From Molossus alvarezi (lineage: Eukaryota; Chordata; Mammalia; Chiroptera; Molossidae): DNA of 64,000 nt. The DNA lies in the NCBI GenBank assembly GCA_037176705.1, contig CM073888.1, forward strand, positions 44,832,810-44,896,809. Reading direction: 5' to 3'. The notes below the pieces were generated by a model that was not told the origin of the DNA, ran no database searches, and worked only from the letters and a program-made list of their open reading frames with translations. Positions 42,413 through 53,772 of this stretch are shown in pieces (position 1 is the stretch's first letter; each line of letters opens with the position of its first letter). The position numbers and the translations under genes were made by a program.

Positions 42413-42620
42413 GATTTTTTTTTATTGATTGATTTCAGAGAGGGGAGGGGGATGGGAGGGAGGGGGGTGAGGTGGGAGATTGAAATTGAGAGGAAAAAAA
42501 GAAACATTGATTTGTTGTTCCACTTATTTATGCATTCATTGGTTGATTCTTGTATGTGCCCTGACTGGGGGTGGAACCTGCAACACTCTAACCAGGCTAG
42601 CTACCCTGCCAGAGCAGGGC
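42413..42620 (-). mobile_element. SINE-D
   Basis: The body contains cattgatttgttgttccact and tatttatgcattcattggtt, followed by gccctgactgggggtgg and a decayed head complement. It sits immediately right of the Ves insertion. Confidence 0.82.
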
Positions 42621-42999
42621 CTGTCGTTTCTGATGGAGAGAGACAGGAATCTGTAGAACAGGTGGGCAGATCCGGTCTCCCGTGGTGGTGATGAAAGAGG
42701 GAACAGAGAAGGGAGGCCTGGACCTGCTGGAGAATGTTACTGTTTTAGGAACATACCTCTAGTTTTTTCTTTAATAATCATAAATTCTTTTAATCATAAC
42801 TGGAATCTGAACACAGTGTTTACTAGGAAGAATTATTTTTGAGGTTATTTATGGTATACGCATGTCTGCATTTGATGGTAGTGGACAAGTTATTGGGCTT
42901 GTAAATACTTGCTAAGTATTTCGGGAGATGTAGAAAGAGTATAAGGCTTTATCAACTAGATATAAACTTTAAGATTATATTAACAGGAGAGAGACGGGT
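42621..42999. other. Intronic stretch, nothing recognised
   Basis: I see no gene or clear element. Confidence 0.5.
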
Positions 43000-43165
43000 G
43001 TAATTACTAATGGGTGTACAGGGTTTCTTTTTGGATTGATGAGAATGTAAACTAAGGTGGTGGTGATGGTAGAACAATTTTGTGAATAGACTAAAACCAT
43101 TGAATTGTACACTTCCAAATGGGTGAGTATTATGGTGTGTGAGTTATAGCTCAGTAATGATGTTT
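43000..43165 (+). mobile_element. Old L1 3' end
   Basis: The stretch ggtggtggtgatggtagaac, ccattgaattgtacacttcc, aaatgggtgagtattatggt and gagttatagctcagtaatga is the characteristic 3' terminal text of L1MA/L1MB-type elements. Confidence 0.75.
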
Positions 43166-43416
43166 TTAAAAAGGAGATCTTCTTAATGAATTTGCACTGC
43201 AGAGAAGATTCCAGATTTTCTGTGTTCCTTTTTCCATTCTCCAGATCTCCCAAAGTAGTTGAAATGAAAGATAATGCCAAACACTCTTATCTGCTGGTGG
43301 TGGGGGACATACTGAGCAGCCTGCCTCTGTGAAAGCTGTTTGCACAAGCCTGAGTCTGTAAGCCCAGAGATAAGAAGAATCAGGCTGAAGCCCCACCCAG
43401 GCAAAAACTGACCAGA

Positions 43417-43704
43417 TGCACTGGCCAGTTTGGCTCAGCGGTTAGAGCATTGGCCTGCGGTCCGGAGAGACCCGAGTTCGGTTCCCGCTAGGGGCACGTA
43501 CCTCGGTTGCAGTTTGTCCCTGGTTCTGGTTGGGTCATGCGGGAGACAGCCACTCGACATGTCCCTTTCACGTTGATGTTTCTCTCTCTCTCTCTCCCCC
43601 ACACACACACTCTCTCCCTCCCTCCCTCCCTCCTACTCTATCAGAACAAAAAATGGAAAAATGTCCTCGGGTGAGGATAAAAAACAACAACAACAACAAC
43701 AAAC
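43417..43704 (+). mobile_element. SINE-A (A1 tail) with CAA tail
   Basis: The head cactggccagtttggctcag and tail gaacaaaaaatggaaaaatg are intact, ending in a (CAA)n tract. The TSD aactgaccaga lies at 43406-43416 and 43705-43715. Confidence 0.94.
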
Positions 43705-43804
43705 AACTGACCAGAGAAGTAGGCCTGCTGCCTGATGGAAAATCTGGGGTTTCCTGATAGTGGCCCCTTAATTTTTGGACCATTCCAAGCTGTCAACAAG
43801 GAGT

Positions 43805-44165
43805 AGTCTAAGAGTAAAATTCTGACACATGCTACAAATGGATGGACCTTGAAGATATTATGCCAACTGAAACAAGCCAGTTACAAAAGGACAGATATTG
43901 TATGATTCCACTTAGTGAGCTATCTAGAGTCAGACTCATGGCCAGAGAGTGGAATGGCGGTGGCCAGGGCCTGAGGCGGGCCGGGCCAGGGAGTGGGAAG
44001 TGGAAGAGTCATGCTTTCAGTTGGGGAGATAAAGATCTGGAGATGGATGGTGTAATGGTTGCACAACTATGTGAATGAACTTACTGCCACCTAACTGCAC
44101 ACTTAAAAATGGTTAGAATGGTGGTGAATTTTAAGTTACATATATTTAACCACGATTAAAAAAAT
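43805..44165 (+). mobile_element. Old L1 3' end
   Basis: The order gacacatgctacaaatggat, ccaactgaaacaagccagtt, aaaaggacagatattgtatg, attccacttagtgagctatc and gtggtgaattttaagttaca matches the L1M 3' region as it occurs at many mammalian loci. Confidence 0.82.
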
Positions 44166-44246
44166 AAAGTAAGAGTAAAATCACTTAGAGGAAAGGGGGA
44201 TGGGACAGGGTGTTTGGATTCTCTGCCAGACTAGGCACCTTTTTTT

Positions 44247-44489
44247 TTTATCCTTACCCGAGGATATTTTTGCATTTATCTTCACATAGAGCGGGAGGGA
44301 GAGAGGGGTGAGGAGAAAGAGAAACATCGACATGAGTGAGACTGCCATCCACACAGCCCCTGTTACACAACCCCAAGCGGGGCCAGGGACAAACTGCAAC
44401 CGAGGTCCGTGCCCTTAGTGGGAACTGAACCCGGGACTCCCTGGTCCGTGGGCCGGTGCTCTTAACTGCTGAGCCAAACTGGCCAGGGC
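44247..44489 (-). mobile_element. SINE-A (A2 tail), in a shared TSD with the next SINE
   Basis: The copy reads atccttacccgaggatattt to ctgagccaaactggccaggg. On the left it follows ggcaccttttttt (44234-44246). The matching repeat lies beyond the adjoining Ves copy. Confidence 0.93.
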
Positions 44490-44676
44490 TTAAATACGTT
44501 TTTATTGATTTTAGAGAGAGAGAAGGAGGGAGAGAGAAACATTGATTGGCTGCCCTCTGCATGCCCCCTGCTGGGGATTGAGCCCGAAACTCAGGCTTGT
44601 GCCCTGACCAGGAATCTAACTGGCTGCCGATTGGCCCTTGGGTCGACACTCAGCCACGGAGCCACACGGGCTGGGC
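44490..44676 (-). mobile_element. Ves SINE abutting SINE-A
   Basis: The tail complement tacgtttttattgattttag, body and head complement gagccacacgggctgggc are intact. The repeat ggcacctttttt follows at 44680, matching the left end of the SINE-A. On the minus strand the order is Ves then SINE-A, so SINE-A probably landed in the Ves tail. Confidence 0.92.
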
Positions 44677-44691
44677 AGGGGCACCTTTTTT

Positions 44692-45324
44692 GATGGCCTT
44701 GCATGTGCTGCTGTACTGAGTGTGTGTGAGTGACCAGGATGCTTATCGAGGTCCCTACCTGACCTACCTTCATGCTAGTTCTTCCCGCAGTCACTATGGA
44801 GCATCTGTGTTCTCGAAACTGAGCTCGACATGGGAAGGATAAAACTGTGACCCTAAGGAATTTAGAATCCAGAGGGAGGTTGGGAGAGATGCATTTGCTT
44901 TAAAAAAATTTGTCACATTGTATTGTGCTCATCTGTGGTAGGAAGTGTGGGTGGCACTATTTTAGGTAGTATTTGGTGGGTGACAGTGACATGTCTGGAG
45001 CCTAATTTAAAGTAGTAAAACCAACATGTGGCTGAAATCTGATAACCTGCAGATGTACTCTTTAGAAAGGCAGAGCGTCTCTAGAGGAATAGGACTTGTC
45101 TATACTAAAAATTCATGGGGGGAAAAATCCTCGAGGGGCCAGAGGAACTGTGCAGTCCTTGTGAGGAGCCCCCGGGCAGGGATGAGGTAAACCGGCTCCT
45201 GTTCCCCGAGGCAAGGGAGGAAAGGCACATCTAGTTCCCTAAGGAACTGCCGGGCTAGCCAGTGGAGGGGAGACTGGAGTACAAATGTGGCTTCTGTAAA
45301 TGAAGCACCGTGTTTACAGAGCGT
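44692..45324. other. Intronic stretch, nothing recognised
   Basis: I see no gene or clear element. Confidence 0.5.
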
Positions 45325-45645
45325 CTCAGTCCTTTGGGCTGCTGTAACGAAGCACCCTAGACGGAGTGGCATATAACCACAGGAATTCATTTCGCACTGT
45401 TCTTGGAGGTCTTGCAGCCACAGATCAAGGGGCCGGCAGATTCAGTGGCTGGTGGGGCCCACTCCCTCGGTCACAAGAGTAGTTTTGCTGTGTCCTCACA
45501 GGGTGGGAGGTGTCTAGGGTTCTCTGAGGAGGGCACTGAGCCCCAGTCACTCCCAAAGGCCCCTCCTCCTCATACCATCCCACTGGGGTTTAGGGTTCAA
45601 CTAATGAATTTTGGGAGGACACAGACGTTTGCTCTATAATACGGA
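45325..45645 (-). mobile_element. MLT1-type (MaLR) LTR, diverged
   Basis: The antisense MLT1 order is visible: tcagtcctttgggctgctgt, agatcaaggggccggcagat, tcagtggctggtggggccca, cccaaaggcccctcctcctc, accatcccactggggtttag and aatgaattttgggaggacac. It is the same family as the copy at 6634. Confidence 0.82.
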
Positions 45646-46125
45646 GCAGTATGCAAATAAGGAAGAATTAATTTATTACATAAATTACAGACGAGAAGCA
45701 TGAAAGTCCAGGTGGGTTAGCGACAGTGAGCTCAGAAGACCCTATTTTCAAAACACGCCCTAGTCCCGTTGATGTTTTCAACAGCCGGGCCATTCTCAGA
45801 CAGTCTTGTCTGTTAAATAAATTCTTGTCTGGGGAGGATAGGTGGAGTAGAAGCGAAGTGGGGGCAAGGATGTGATATTTTTGGAGTAGTTTGAGATCCA
45901 AAGTAATTTCCTGATAAGATTTGTTTTGTCCTAAATTGAACCCGAATTGTACTCATTCTCTTAACTAATGAAAAAGTAAGAAAGCAAATTGGACAAGCTC
46001 GGAGAAACTGGGTTCCTAACTCTTGTGCTGAATTCCTTGTTGGGCCCTAAGCACGTTTGAGAAAGTTGGCTTTAGGATAGGGAGGGATCAGTTTGCATGG
46101 GCACCTTGTTTCCCCCCTCACCCAA
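45646..46125. other. Intronic stretch, nothing recognised
   Basis: I see no gene or clear element. Confidence 0.5.
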
Positions 46126-46386
46126 GGGTATGCTTTTTTATTGATTTTTTTTTTTTTTTTTTTTTTTAAAGAACACTGGCCTACACAAACCCCTCTTTTA
46201 AAAGAGGAAGGGTGGGGGGAGAGAGAGATAATATCTGTGTGAGAGAGAAACATCAATTTATTGCCTCCTGCTTGGCCCCGACCAGGGATTGAGCCCCCAA
46301 CCTGGGCATGTGCCCTGATGGGGACTCGAACCTGCAACTGTGGGTGCGCTGGATGACACTCAGCCAGCTGAGCCACACCTGCCCAG
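46126..46386 (-). mobile_element. Ves-type SINE with internal insertion
   Basis: The tail complement ttttttattgattttttttt runs into a 23-T tract. About 55 bp not found in other Ves copies (aaagaacactggcctacaca, aacccctcttttaaaaga) follow, before the GA-rich body resumes. The head complement ctgagccacacctgcccagg is present. Confidence 0.8.
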
Positions 46387-47604
46387 GGAGTGGAGCACCT
46401 TTTTTGACTCGAGGTTTGTTTGTGAATTTCATAATAAAAGTAAGTCAGGGTCTTTATTTTCCCGTCACTTTTCCACTGGGGGATGGGGGGGATTGCACCA
46501 GAATGTAGCCAAATTGGAAGGGCAGAGAAATCAAATGCTAAAAATTATTAACAGTGTTTCTGGAAATAATCCTCTTGTTTTTTTTTCCTGAAAAGGAAAA
46601 CCAGAAAATAAATTGTACTGAAAGTGACACTTCCTCCTTTCCACATATCCGTTTTTCCGTTATCATCGGCCGTGACAGGTGGAAGCCATTGTGATAGGCG
46701 AGTTGCAGGGACCGATCGAAGGGCTGTGCCTTGGGCTGTGGGTGCGAATGCTGGGGGCTTGGTGTCGGCCGGTGTGGTGAGACTGCTGCCTGGGCCAGCC
46801 TTGGCGACAGCGGGGACACATGCAACCTCACGTTTCGTAAGGAAGGTTACTATTTTGTCCATACTCTAGTTTCTTGACCTTTGAAGAGGAGGTCACAGAT
46901 TTTCTTCTTTTTTTTTTTTTAATAATAAAAGTTGGTGACACTGTCATTTGTTTTTCCTTATAAAAGCAGGGAAATTTCTTTGGAAAATGTTTTTTTCCAA
47001 TGACTAAAATAATAGATACGCAATGCAGAAATATTGGAAAATAGAACCGGTGGAGACGTTTCTGGAAAAACCCCTTCCTTTTAGCAAACCTCTGTCAAGG
47101 TGACTGTTGGTTTTGTTTTGAGCAGCTCTGTCCCTGTGCCGTGCCTTTCGCCATCATGCCAGTCCTTTCTGGTTTGGAGGACACTTGTGGGGGCTTGTTG
47201 GGGACAGTGGTGGCAGACCTTCCCTGCCTCCTCTCTGGCCATCTCACCCCATCCATCCACTTCCTGTCTTTTTCACAGGGAGCTTGAGGAGTTTTGCTTT
47301 GAATTTGTTCAACATTAAATTCCATAGTTCCGCCTAACAGAATACCCTGCGGCATCCTTTCCTGTGAACGTGTGTTCTCAGGGTTTGTGTCTAAGTCGGG
47401 CTTGACAGAACCCTTTCTGTGCGGAGGCGCTGGGTTCAGATTCTGACCCATTGCTCAGGGAAATTGTAGCCTAACAAGTTCAACTGGTTTACTCATGTGT
47501 GCTTGGTAATAAGGTTTCTTAGATAAAGTGATCTGATTTACCTGATGCAAAGCAGGATCTCAGAAAGAGTACTCTCCGCAGGTGCTGTGCACACAAACAC
47601 CTGC
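46387..47604. other. Intronic stretch with a moderately CpG-rich patch
   Basis: A patch at about 46650-46830 has scattered CpGs and open frames on both strands, but no recognisable protein or repeat. A T run lies at 46907-46920. The 118-codon minus frame at 47095-47451 has no domain I recognise. Confidence 0.45.
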
Positions 47605-47760
47605 TTGTTTCTTTTGTTCAGAAGTGTTTTTGAGCCCCACCATGTGCCAGGCCTTGCTCTAGGACCTAGAGTCTAGGTACTGGACACCAAAATAGAAGAA
47701 TCCCTGCCCTCAAGGAGCTCAGATTCATGTGGGGGAGGCAGTAGTAAACAAGATAAATGT
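47605..47760 (-). repeat. L2 3' end fragment
   Basis: The reverse L2 order is clear: gagccccaccatgtgccagg, ccttgctctaggacctagag, ccctgccctcaaggagctca and gtgggggaggcagtagtaaa. Confidence 0.78.
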
Positions 47761-48974
47761 CTAAAAGATGTAACATAGTATATAGTGGTAAGTACTAAGG
47801 GAAGAAAAGTAAAGCATGGAAGAGGGTATATGGGGTGCGTGAGCCAACGTGTGTGTATGTGTTGGGGAGAGGGAGCATTGAATCATGTAGCCTGCAATGT
47901 GGCTGCACGTTGTTTCCCTGTGTAATGGGTCGTTGGCTGCTCCAGCTGGAGGCCAGATTCTGTGGAGTGATTGCTGTCCCTGGCGTCTGGCATGGTGCTT
48001 CTGGGAGGAGGTGGGAAGGAGGGCTCCAGGTTTGAGAGGGTGTGTGTGTGTGTGTGTGTGTGTGTGGTCTGAGGTCTTTGGCTATACAAGGAGAGTGTTT
48101 AGAATAGTGTCAAGCATTCAATAAATTTTAGCTTTTATATGTTAGTACTATTTAGCTATTAGATGTCTTCTGTTATAAAACGTAAAGCTTTAAATAGAAA
48201 CTGGAGGGGCCACTTTCTTGGAAAAAGTGCCCAGAGCAGGAAGCATTAATGACTTGAGCACCAAGCTTGGAGCAGAGACTATAAGGTTAACTATTCTCCC
48301 CCCAGATCTTCCCTGACTAGTCCTTCTTCAAAGTCCTTCCTGCATCTCCTCCTCTCCTCCCCCATTCATTCCCCAGGTCCATTTTGGAGGAATAGGTTTT
48401 AAGGCAGGATCCAGGGTAATAAAAATCATCTTGTGTTATTATCTAGTGACTCAGGCAAAAAGTAGAAACACATTATCAAAGCACAGTGAGGTTTCTCAAA
48501 ATGTACATGAGTGAAGGGAAGAGGGTAAGAAATCTAGGTGTGGTATATACTGATTAATGGGAAAAAATGCAGTGCTTTCCTAAATTCTACCCATATCTTG
48601 TTTAGTAGCTAAATTTGGGTTTAGGAAAATAACAGAAATTCATTTAGGGATTCGAGCTTATTCTGTGTGGCATGCACCTGCAGTTCCTCATTACTTCCTA
48701 GTGATGCTCTTTAGTTTAAGGAATATGGATTTCATTACTGGCATTAAAATTTTACTTCAAAAACTTTACTGAAGCTACTGCTAATTATTGTACTTCCCGG
48801 TATAGAATGTGTAGCTCAGTTCAACAGTGATCACTTTCACTTTAAGAGTAGGTCTCCATTAAAAATCTTAGAATTGTCTCCCTTCCCTAAAACACCAGAG
48901 GTCCAGAATTCAAAGGTACAGGGTTCTCTGCTGGTTATGGTATTTTGTGAGCTAAATCATCTAAAATCAGAGAA
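47761..48974. other. Intronic stretch with GT microsatellite
   Basis: Apart from the (GT)n tract annotated separately, no gene or assignable element was seen. Confidence 0.5.
48041..48066. repeat. (TG)n microsatellite
   Basis: Thirteen uninterrupted TG dinucleotides are present. Confidence 0.95.
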
Positions 48975-49168
48975 GCAGTGAAGTATAGTGAAAGCTTAGC
49001 ATGGATCTGGGTTAGAATGTCAGCCTCTGTCAACCAGTTGTATAGAACTTGGGTAGATTAGTCTCTCCATCTAAGTTTTCTCACTTGTAAAATAATTATT
49101 ATCTCACAGCATTGTGATGACTAAATGGATTGATATGTGTGTGTCTAGCACAAGGTGGATGCTACACT
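48975..49168 (+). repeat. MIR element, nearly complete
   Basis: The MIR order is clear: gcagtgaagtatagtgaaag, catggatctgggttagaatg, gtagattagtctctccatct, ttctcacttgtaaaataatt, catggtgatga-like text, and gtctagcacaaggtggatgc. Confidence 0.82.
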
Positions 49169-49324
49169 TAAATCTGATTTTGCTTCTGTCATAATTAGTT
49201 TGTGCATTCCTAACTGATTCTAGAGCCCTCAGTCAGATTGCCTAATTGACAGACATTGAATTTGTAGTGTTAGGTTTTATTTAATGTTACTAAACACCCA
49301 CTTTAATAATAATACTAACAGTAG

Positions 49325-49952
49325 TGAGACAGGCTAGTAAGCCAGGACAAGTGGAATAGGGAAACTGAGACAGACAGTTAAATGGCCCAGCAGTACATTG
49401 CAAAATCCTATCTTCCCAACCAAGGACACTTAAGAGTAAATAATAGTTACATTTCTCCTTTTCAACCAAAGGGTTAGTAGCTTCGATCACCCTACTCAAG
49501 GAGATGGATAGTAGAAATCCAGTTAGTGCCATTTGCCAACCACACCCAAGGACAGATGAAGTCAGGGAATAAATCTCATTTTGGTTCATTGGCATAAAGC
49601 TGGTGAATATTCTATTGAATTCTTCCCCCTAAGACCTCCCCTAAACCCCCAGCCTTTAAAATCCTTTAGAGGAAGGAGGCAGCACAGCCCTCCCTCCCGC
49701 CTAGGCATGCCTTTCCCTTCCCCTCTCCTTTCCCCCGGCCTGTGGCCTTGGCCTTTCTTTCTCCTAATCTCCAAGAGCCCTTCTTTTGCTCCTGTCACTT
49801 ACTTCCTGAGCCCACCCAGCCCAGCAGGCTCACTACCACCTCTGTCACTTTCTAAATAAACTTGTTCTTATAGTTTGCGTTCTTGGCTCTGAATTCTTTC
49901 TTTGCTGAACTCAAGAACCGAGGTCTAACCTCGCCAGTAACACCCAGTAACA
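49325..49952 (+). mobile_element. Solo LTR of an endogenous retrovirus (copy 1)
   Basis: The LTR starts tgagacaggctagtaagcca and ends cccagtaaca, giving TG...CA termini over about 628 bp. A 4-bp TSD, gtag, flanks it at 49321-49324 and 49953-49956, typical of class I (gamma-like) elements. A polyadenylation signal, aataaac, lies near 49855, after a TATA-like ctttaaaat at about 49654. A related copy lies at 54892. No internal viral genes adjoin it. Confidence 0.85.
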
Positions 49953-50087
49953 GTAGTAGTAATAGTGATGATGGTAGCCAGCCAGACATTGTAAAGTGCT
50001 TTATGTGTGTTATCTTGGTTTCTGTTGGGGGGCAGTGGGGGAAAGGAGAATTCCCCTCTTCCCCTTTTGAGTTCTTGTGGCTGGATT

Positions 50088-50440
50088 CATAATAAAATTG
50101 ACATAAGACAGACTAACAGGAGAAAAACAAGTTTAACACCTGGGAGATCATAAAATGATGCTCACTGAGTGCCCCAAAGCAGGTGGCTTTTATATCTTTG
50201 ACACACAGAGACAATACATTTGTGAAGGATTGACAGGTTTGGGTGCTCATTAGTATGAGGAATCTAAGCAAAATTTGGGCTTGGGTATTAAATTACTAAA
50301 GAGTCACACATTTTGCTTTACGGCCCTGAATTTCCTAACTGGTGATAATGGCTGTCCCTTCCACTAGCTTCCAGGTGCAGGGAGGGCACCTTCACGTGGG
50401 AGATTTCTTTCTTGCCTTTAGAGGGACAGGGAGAGTAGTC
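50088..50440 (+). repeat. Unclassified interspersed repeat, copy 2
   Basis: The start shares aaattgacataagacaga(t/c)t plus aacaggagaaaa with the copy at 2904. Text such as gcaggtggcttttatatctt and gacaatacatttgtgaagga is known to me from a mammalian LTR-like repeat, but I cannot give the name. Confidence 0.55.
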
Positions 50441-50799
50441 AGAGCGTGTGTTTTTTTGCATTGGCAGTTTCTTAAGTAATTTTAATTAAAAACAGTATGC
50501 CATTGTGGACTATTTTGGGGTGGCCTGCCCAGGGCCCTGACTACTTTGAACAAGGACTCTCTAGAAGAGCAGGTATTTTTATTACATTCACTTTGCTGAG
50601 TAGAAACTGAAGCTTGAGTGAGATTAAGAGATTTAGAAAGTAATGAAAGAAAAATGTTATGTTAAAAGATCCCTTTTTGTTGGTAAAGATAACACAATTT
50701 GAAAAGTCACGGGAGGTTGCTTATAAAAGATGGTAAGAGCGTTCTTTTTGCGCCAGTTCAGTGTTTTGCAGGATATAAGGCAAGTCTCTTGTTGACCTT
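50441..50799. other. Intronic stretch, nothing recognised
   Basis: I see no gene or clear element. Confidence 0.5.
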
Positions 50800-51205
50800 A
50801 AAGAAATGAACAGCGAGGTATTTTTCTGGCAAAATGGGTTTATTTGGGGGCAACACAGAATTGCAATGGAGGGCACATGCAGTCTGATGGCAAACCATGC
50901 CAAGTCCAGAGAACCAAGGAGAGGAATATTCCTTTATAAAGGAAAGGGGGAGTTCAGAGGAGCTGCTGTAAACAAACAGTCCATTGGAGGAAACTGGGAG
51001 TTTGAACTGTAGTGGCTTTTCATTGGTCCAGTTGTAAGTCTTTCATTGGCTGAATGGTTGCCAAGTGAGGAAAAGATCCTCCTTCTTCCTGCTGGAGTAG
51101 TAAAGGAGGAAAACATCTTTCTGTTGGAGAACATCTTTTCCTGTCTTGGGTAATTGGCAATGAGTGGTAGGGCATGGGAGCTCCCCCTACAGGCCCTCCC
51201 AACTC
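50800..51205 (-). mobile_element. Probable endogenous retrovirus LTR (antisense)
   Basis: The plus strand shows gcaaaatgggtttatttggg (a complement of a polyadenylation region) and two CCAAT-box complements, tttcattggtccagttg and tttcattggctgaatgg. This LTR-like layout resembles an antisense solo LTR. The ends and family are uncertain. Confidence 0.55.
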
Positions 51206-51337
51206 TAATTTACATGAGGTTTCTGTTTATTATTCCCATTCTCATCCTTCAGTTACAACAACATGCAGCCATGTTTCATGAATACAGTGATGGGCCCTTT
51301 GAAGGCTGATTGAATAGAATCCTAAAACTCTGGTATA

Positions 51338-52175
51338 CAGTCATGCACTGTGTAATGACATTTTCGTCAACGAAGGACCTATGTAGGTGGTTCTATAAGA
51401 TTATAATGGAACTGAAAAATTCCTATCACCTAGTCATGTTGTAGAGCAATGCATTATTCATGTCTGTGGTGATGCTGTTGTAAACAAACCTACTGCACTG
51501 TCTGTCAAAGTATCGCTCATATAATCATGTACAGTACAGAATAATTGATAATGATAACAAGCGACTATGTTGCTGCTTTATATATTTACTGTATTATACT
51601 TTTGGTCATTATTTTAGAGTGTAGTGTACTTTTTCTACTTAATAAAAAAAGTTTGCCCCCGACCAGTGTGGGGCAGTGGTTGAGTGTTGACCCATGCAAG
51701 AGGTCGCTGGTTCAATTCCTGGTCAGGATGCATGCCCAGGTTGTGGGCCTGATCCCCAGTAGTGGGGGGGGCGGGGTTGTGCAGGAGAGGGCCAATCATT
51801 GTTCTCTCTCATCGATGTTTCGATCTGGCTCTCTCCCTTCTTCTCTTTCTAAAAATCAATAAAGAAAAATAATAAATAAGTAAAAAGTTTGCTATAAAAT
51901 GGTATGCCAGGTTATGCAGGCAGCAGCCTCATACATCTCGTTTAGTGTGTCTCTTGACTGCATTGTTTTCTCTGGTGCTGGATTTAATCTTGTGTTGATT
52001 TGTACAGTAACATGCTGTACAGGCTTGTAGCCCAGGATATATCATATAGGTTAAGTGTGTGTTGGCTATACCATCTAGGTTTCTGTAAGTGCACTATTTA
52101 ATGTTCACACAACGATGAGATTGCCTAATGATGCATTTCTCAGAACATATCCCCTTGTTGAACAGCAAGTGACTG
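51338..52175. mobile_element. Tigger-type (Tc1/mariner) DNA transposon
   Basis: The left end cagtcatgcactgtgtaatg and the right end gttgaacagcaagtgactg are inverted termini flanked by TA on both sides (51336-51337, 52176-52177). The interior blocks taagattataatggaactga, tcatgtacagtacagaataa and agtaacatgctgtacaggct are in the order I know for a non-autonomous Tigger family. A Ves SINE interrupts it. No transposase frame remains. Confidence 0.85.
51657..51881 (+). mobile_element. Ves SINE inside the Tigger element
   Basis: The head cccgaccagtgtggggcagt, a G-run insertion (agtggggggggcggggttgt) and the tail aaaaatcaataaagaaaaat are present. The TSD aaaagtttgc lies on both sides, within the Tigger sequence. 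Confidence 0.93.
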
Positions 52176-52177
52176 TA

Positions 52178-52796
52178 TTTGCAAATTCCCAGCAAGTTTC
52201 TAACTTTGCTTTCTTCAAAGTTGATCTGTTCACCTGGGAAATGACGGGCTTACTGCTGACTGATTATTCTTAGTTCCCACAGGAATGAGAGTCTAGCCGA
52301 ACTCTCTGTTTTGCAGAGCAGGAAGTAAGCCAGAAAACCACAACAGATAATTTGGTTATCAACACCCTGGGCAGGCTGTGAGATGTTTGTGGTTTGTGTC
52401 ACATTCATCTTTCCTTTGGGATTCCCGATGTGGAGCCTCTCCAGGCAGCTGGACCTTGTGGTGAATCAGCAGTTGGCCATCCTTACACTTCGCAGTGTAG
52501 AATTTTTGATATACCTAATACTCCAGTTAACTGGAAATTTAAAATTAAGTTCCAGAATGCGAGATTGCTCTTCCCCCTCCCGATATTTGTGCTTATTTCT
52601 TCTTTTGAATGTTGACATTTTAATGAGTATGGAAAGAGTTATATTGGTTTTAGTGTTTTAAAATAAGACCAAAAAGACTTAGCAAACCAATATAAGAACC
52701 TTGATTGGGTCAAAAAGCTATGAAAGATATTTTTGGTATGGATAGGGAACTCTGAATATGGGAAGAATATTGGATGATATAAAGAAGTTATTTTGG
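52178..52796. other. Intronic stretch, nothing recognised
   Basis: The frames at 52383-52661 and 52394-52615 overlap in different phases and show no domain. Confidence 0.5.
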
Positions 52797-53045
52797 CCAT
52801 GGCCAGTTTGACTCAGTGGTAAGAGCGTCAGCCTGTGGTCCAGAGAGACCTGGGTTCAGTTCCCGCTAAGGGCTTGTACCTCGGTTGCAGTTTGTCCCCG
52901 GCCCTGGTTGGGTCATGCAGGTGGCAGCCATTTGATGTGTCCCTTTCACGTTGATGTTTCTCTTTCTCTTTTCCTCTCTCTCTCCCTCCCACTCTATCTA
53001 AACCAAAAATGAAAAAAGGTCCTCGGGTGAGGATAAAAAAAAAAA
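52797..53045 (+). mobile_element. SINE-A (A1 tail) with TSD
   Basis: The copy runs from ccatggccagtttgactcag to a tail with gtcctcgggtgaggataaaa. The TSD aagttattttgg lies at 52785-52796 and 53046-53057. Confidence 0.95.
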
Positions 53046-53057
53046 AAGTTATTTTGG

Positions 53058-53684
53058 TTTTCTTAGGTACGATGAGGGTGTTTTGATGATGGAGGAAAAT
53101 GTCCTTATTATTTAGAGATTCATGCTTAAGGATTTAGGGGTAGAGTGTTATGTCTGCAATTTAGAAATGGTTCTGCAAAAATAAATAAAGCTCACTTCTT
53201 ACATGGGGATGGGATTAAACCCAGCGAGGGCAAGAACCACATGTGCCCTAATGCCTGACACACAGGAACTGTATTACTTGCTGAATGGAGAGTTATTGAA
53301 AGGAACCAGCCAGCCCTGTTGTGCCTGCCCTTTCCCTGTGCCGGTTACCCATCCAAAATCTGTGTGCCAATACTTGACGGGCCAAAACTCAGAAAGCCAG
53401 AGCTTGAAGTGAGTAAACGTTTATTGATTAAGAAGGCACCATCCTAGAAGATGAGAGCCTTAATTCTCAAATTCATCTTCAGAAAGTATGGAGTTCAGGC
53501 TTCTTTTATGTCAAGAGAAGGGAAAATGGGAGGAGCTGTTTTTGTAAATTCTCAAGCCCCAAGCTGAATTCTTCTGATGGTTAGCATGTCTAAAGCAGGA
53601 GCTATTAGCCTGAGGGCCCTGGACACTAAACAGGCTTGAACCAGTTGGAGTCCGGAGACCTAGCACTTCAGTCTGTTACACATT
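53058..53684. other. Intronic stretch, possible LTR remnant
   Basis: Around 53405-53560 the text gtaaacgtttattgattaag and ggcttcttttatgtcaagag hints at an antisense LTR polyadenylation region. This is too weak to call. Confidence 0.4.
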
Positions 53685-53772
53685 GAGCTCCTTAAGGGCA
53701 AGGTCTGTCTGTGAATCTTTCCAAAGCACTTTGCACAGTACCAGGCACCATTAATTTCTGTTGAATGAATAG
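53685..53772 (+). repeat. L2 3' end
   Basis: The L2 3' order is clear: cattgagctccttaagggca, aggtctgtctgtgaatcttt, caaagcactttgcacagtac, caggcaccattaatttctgt, tgaatgaat. Confidence 0.8.
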
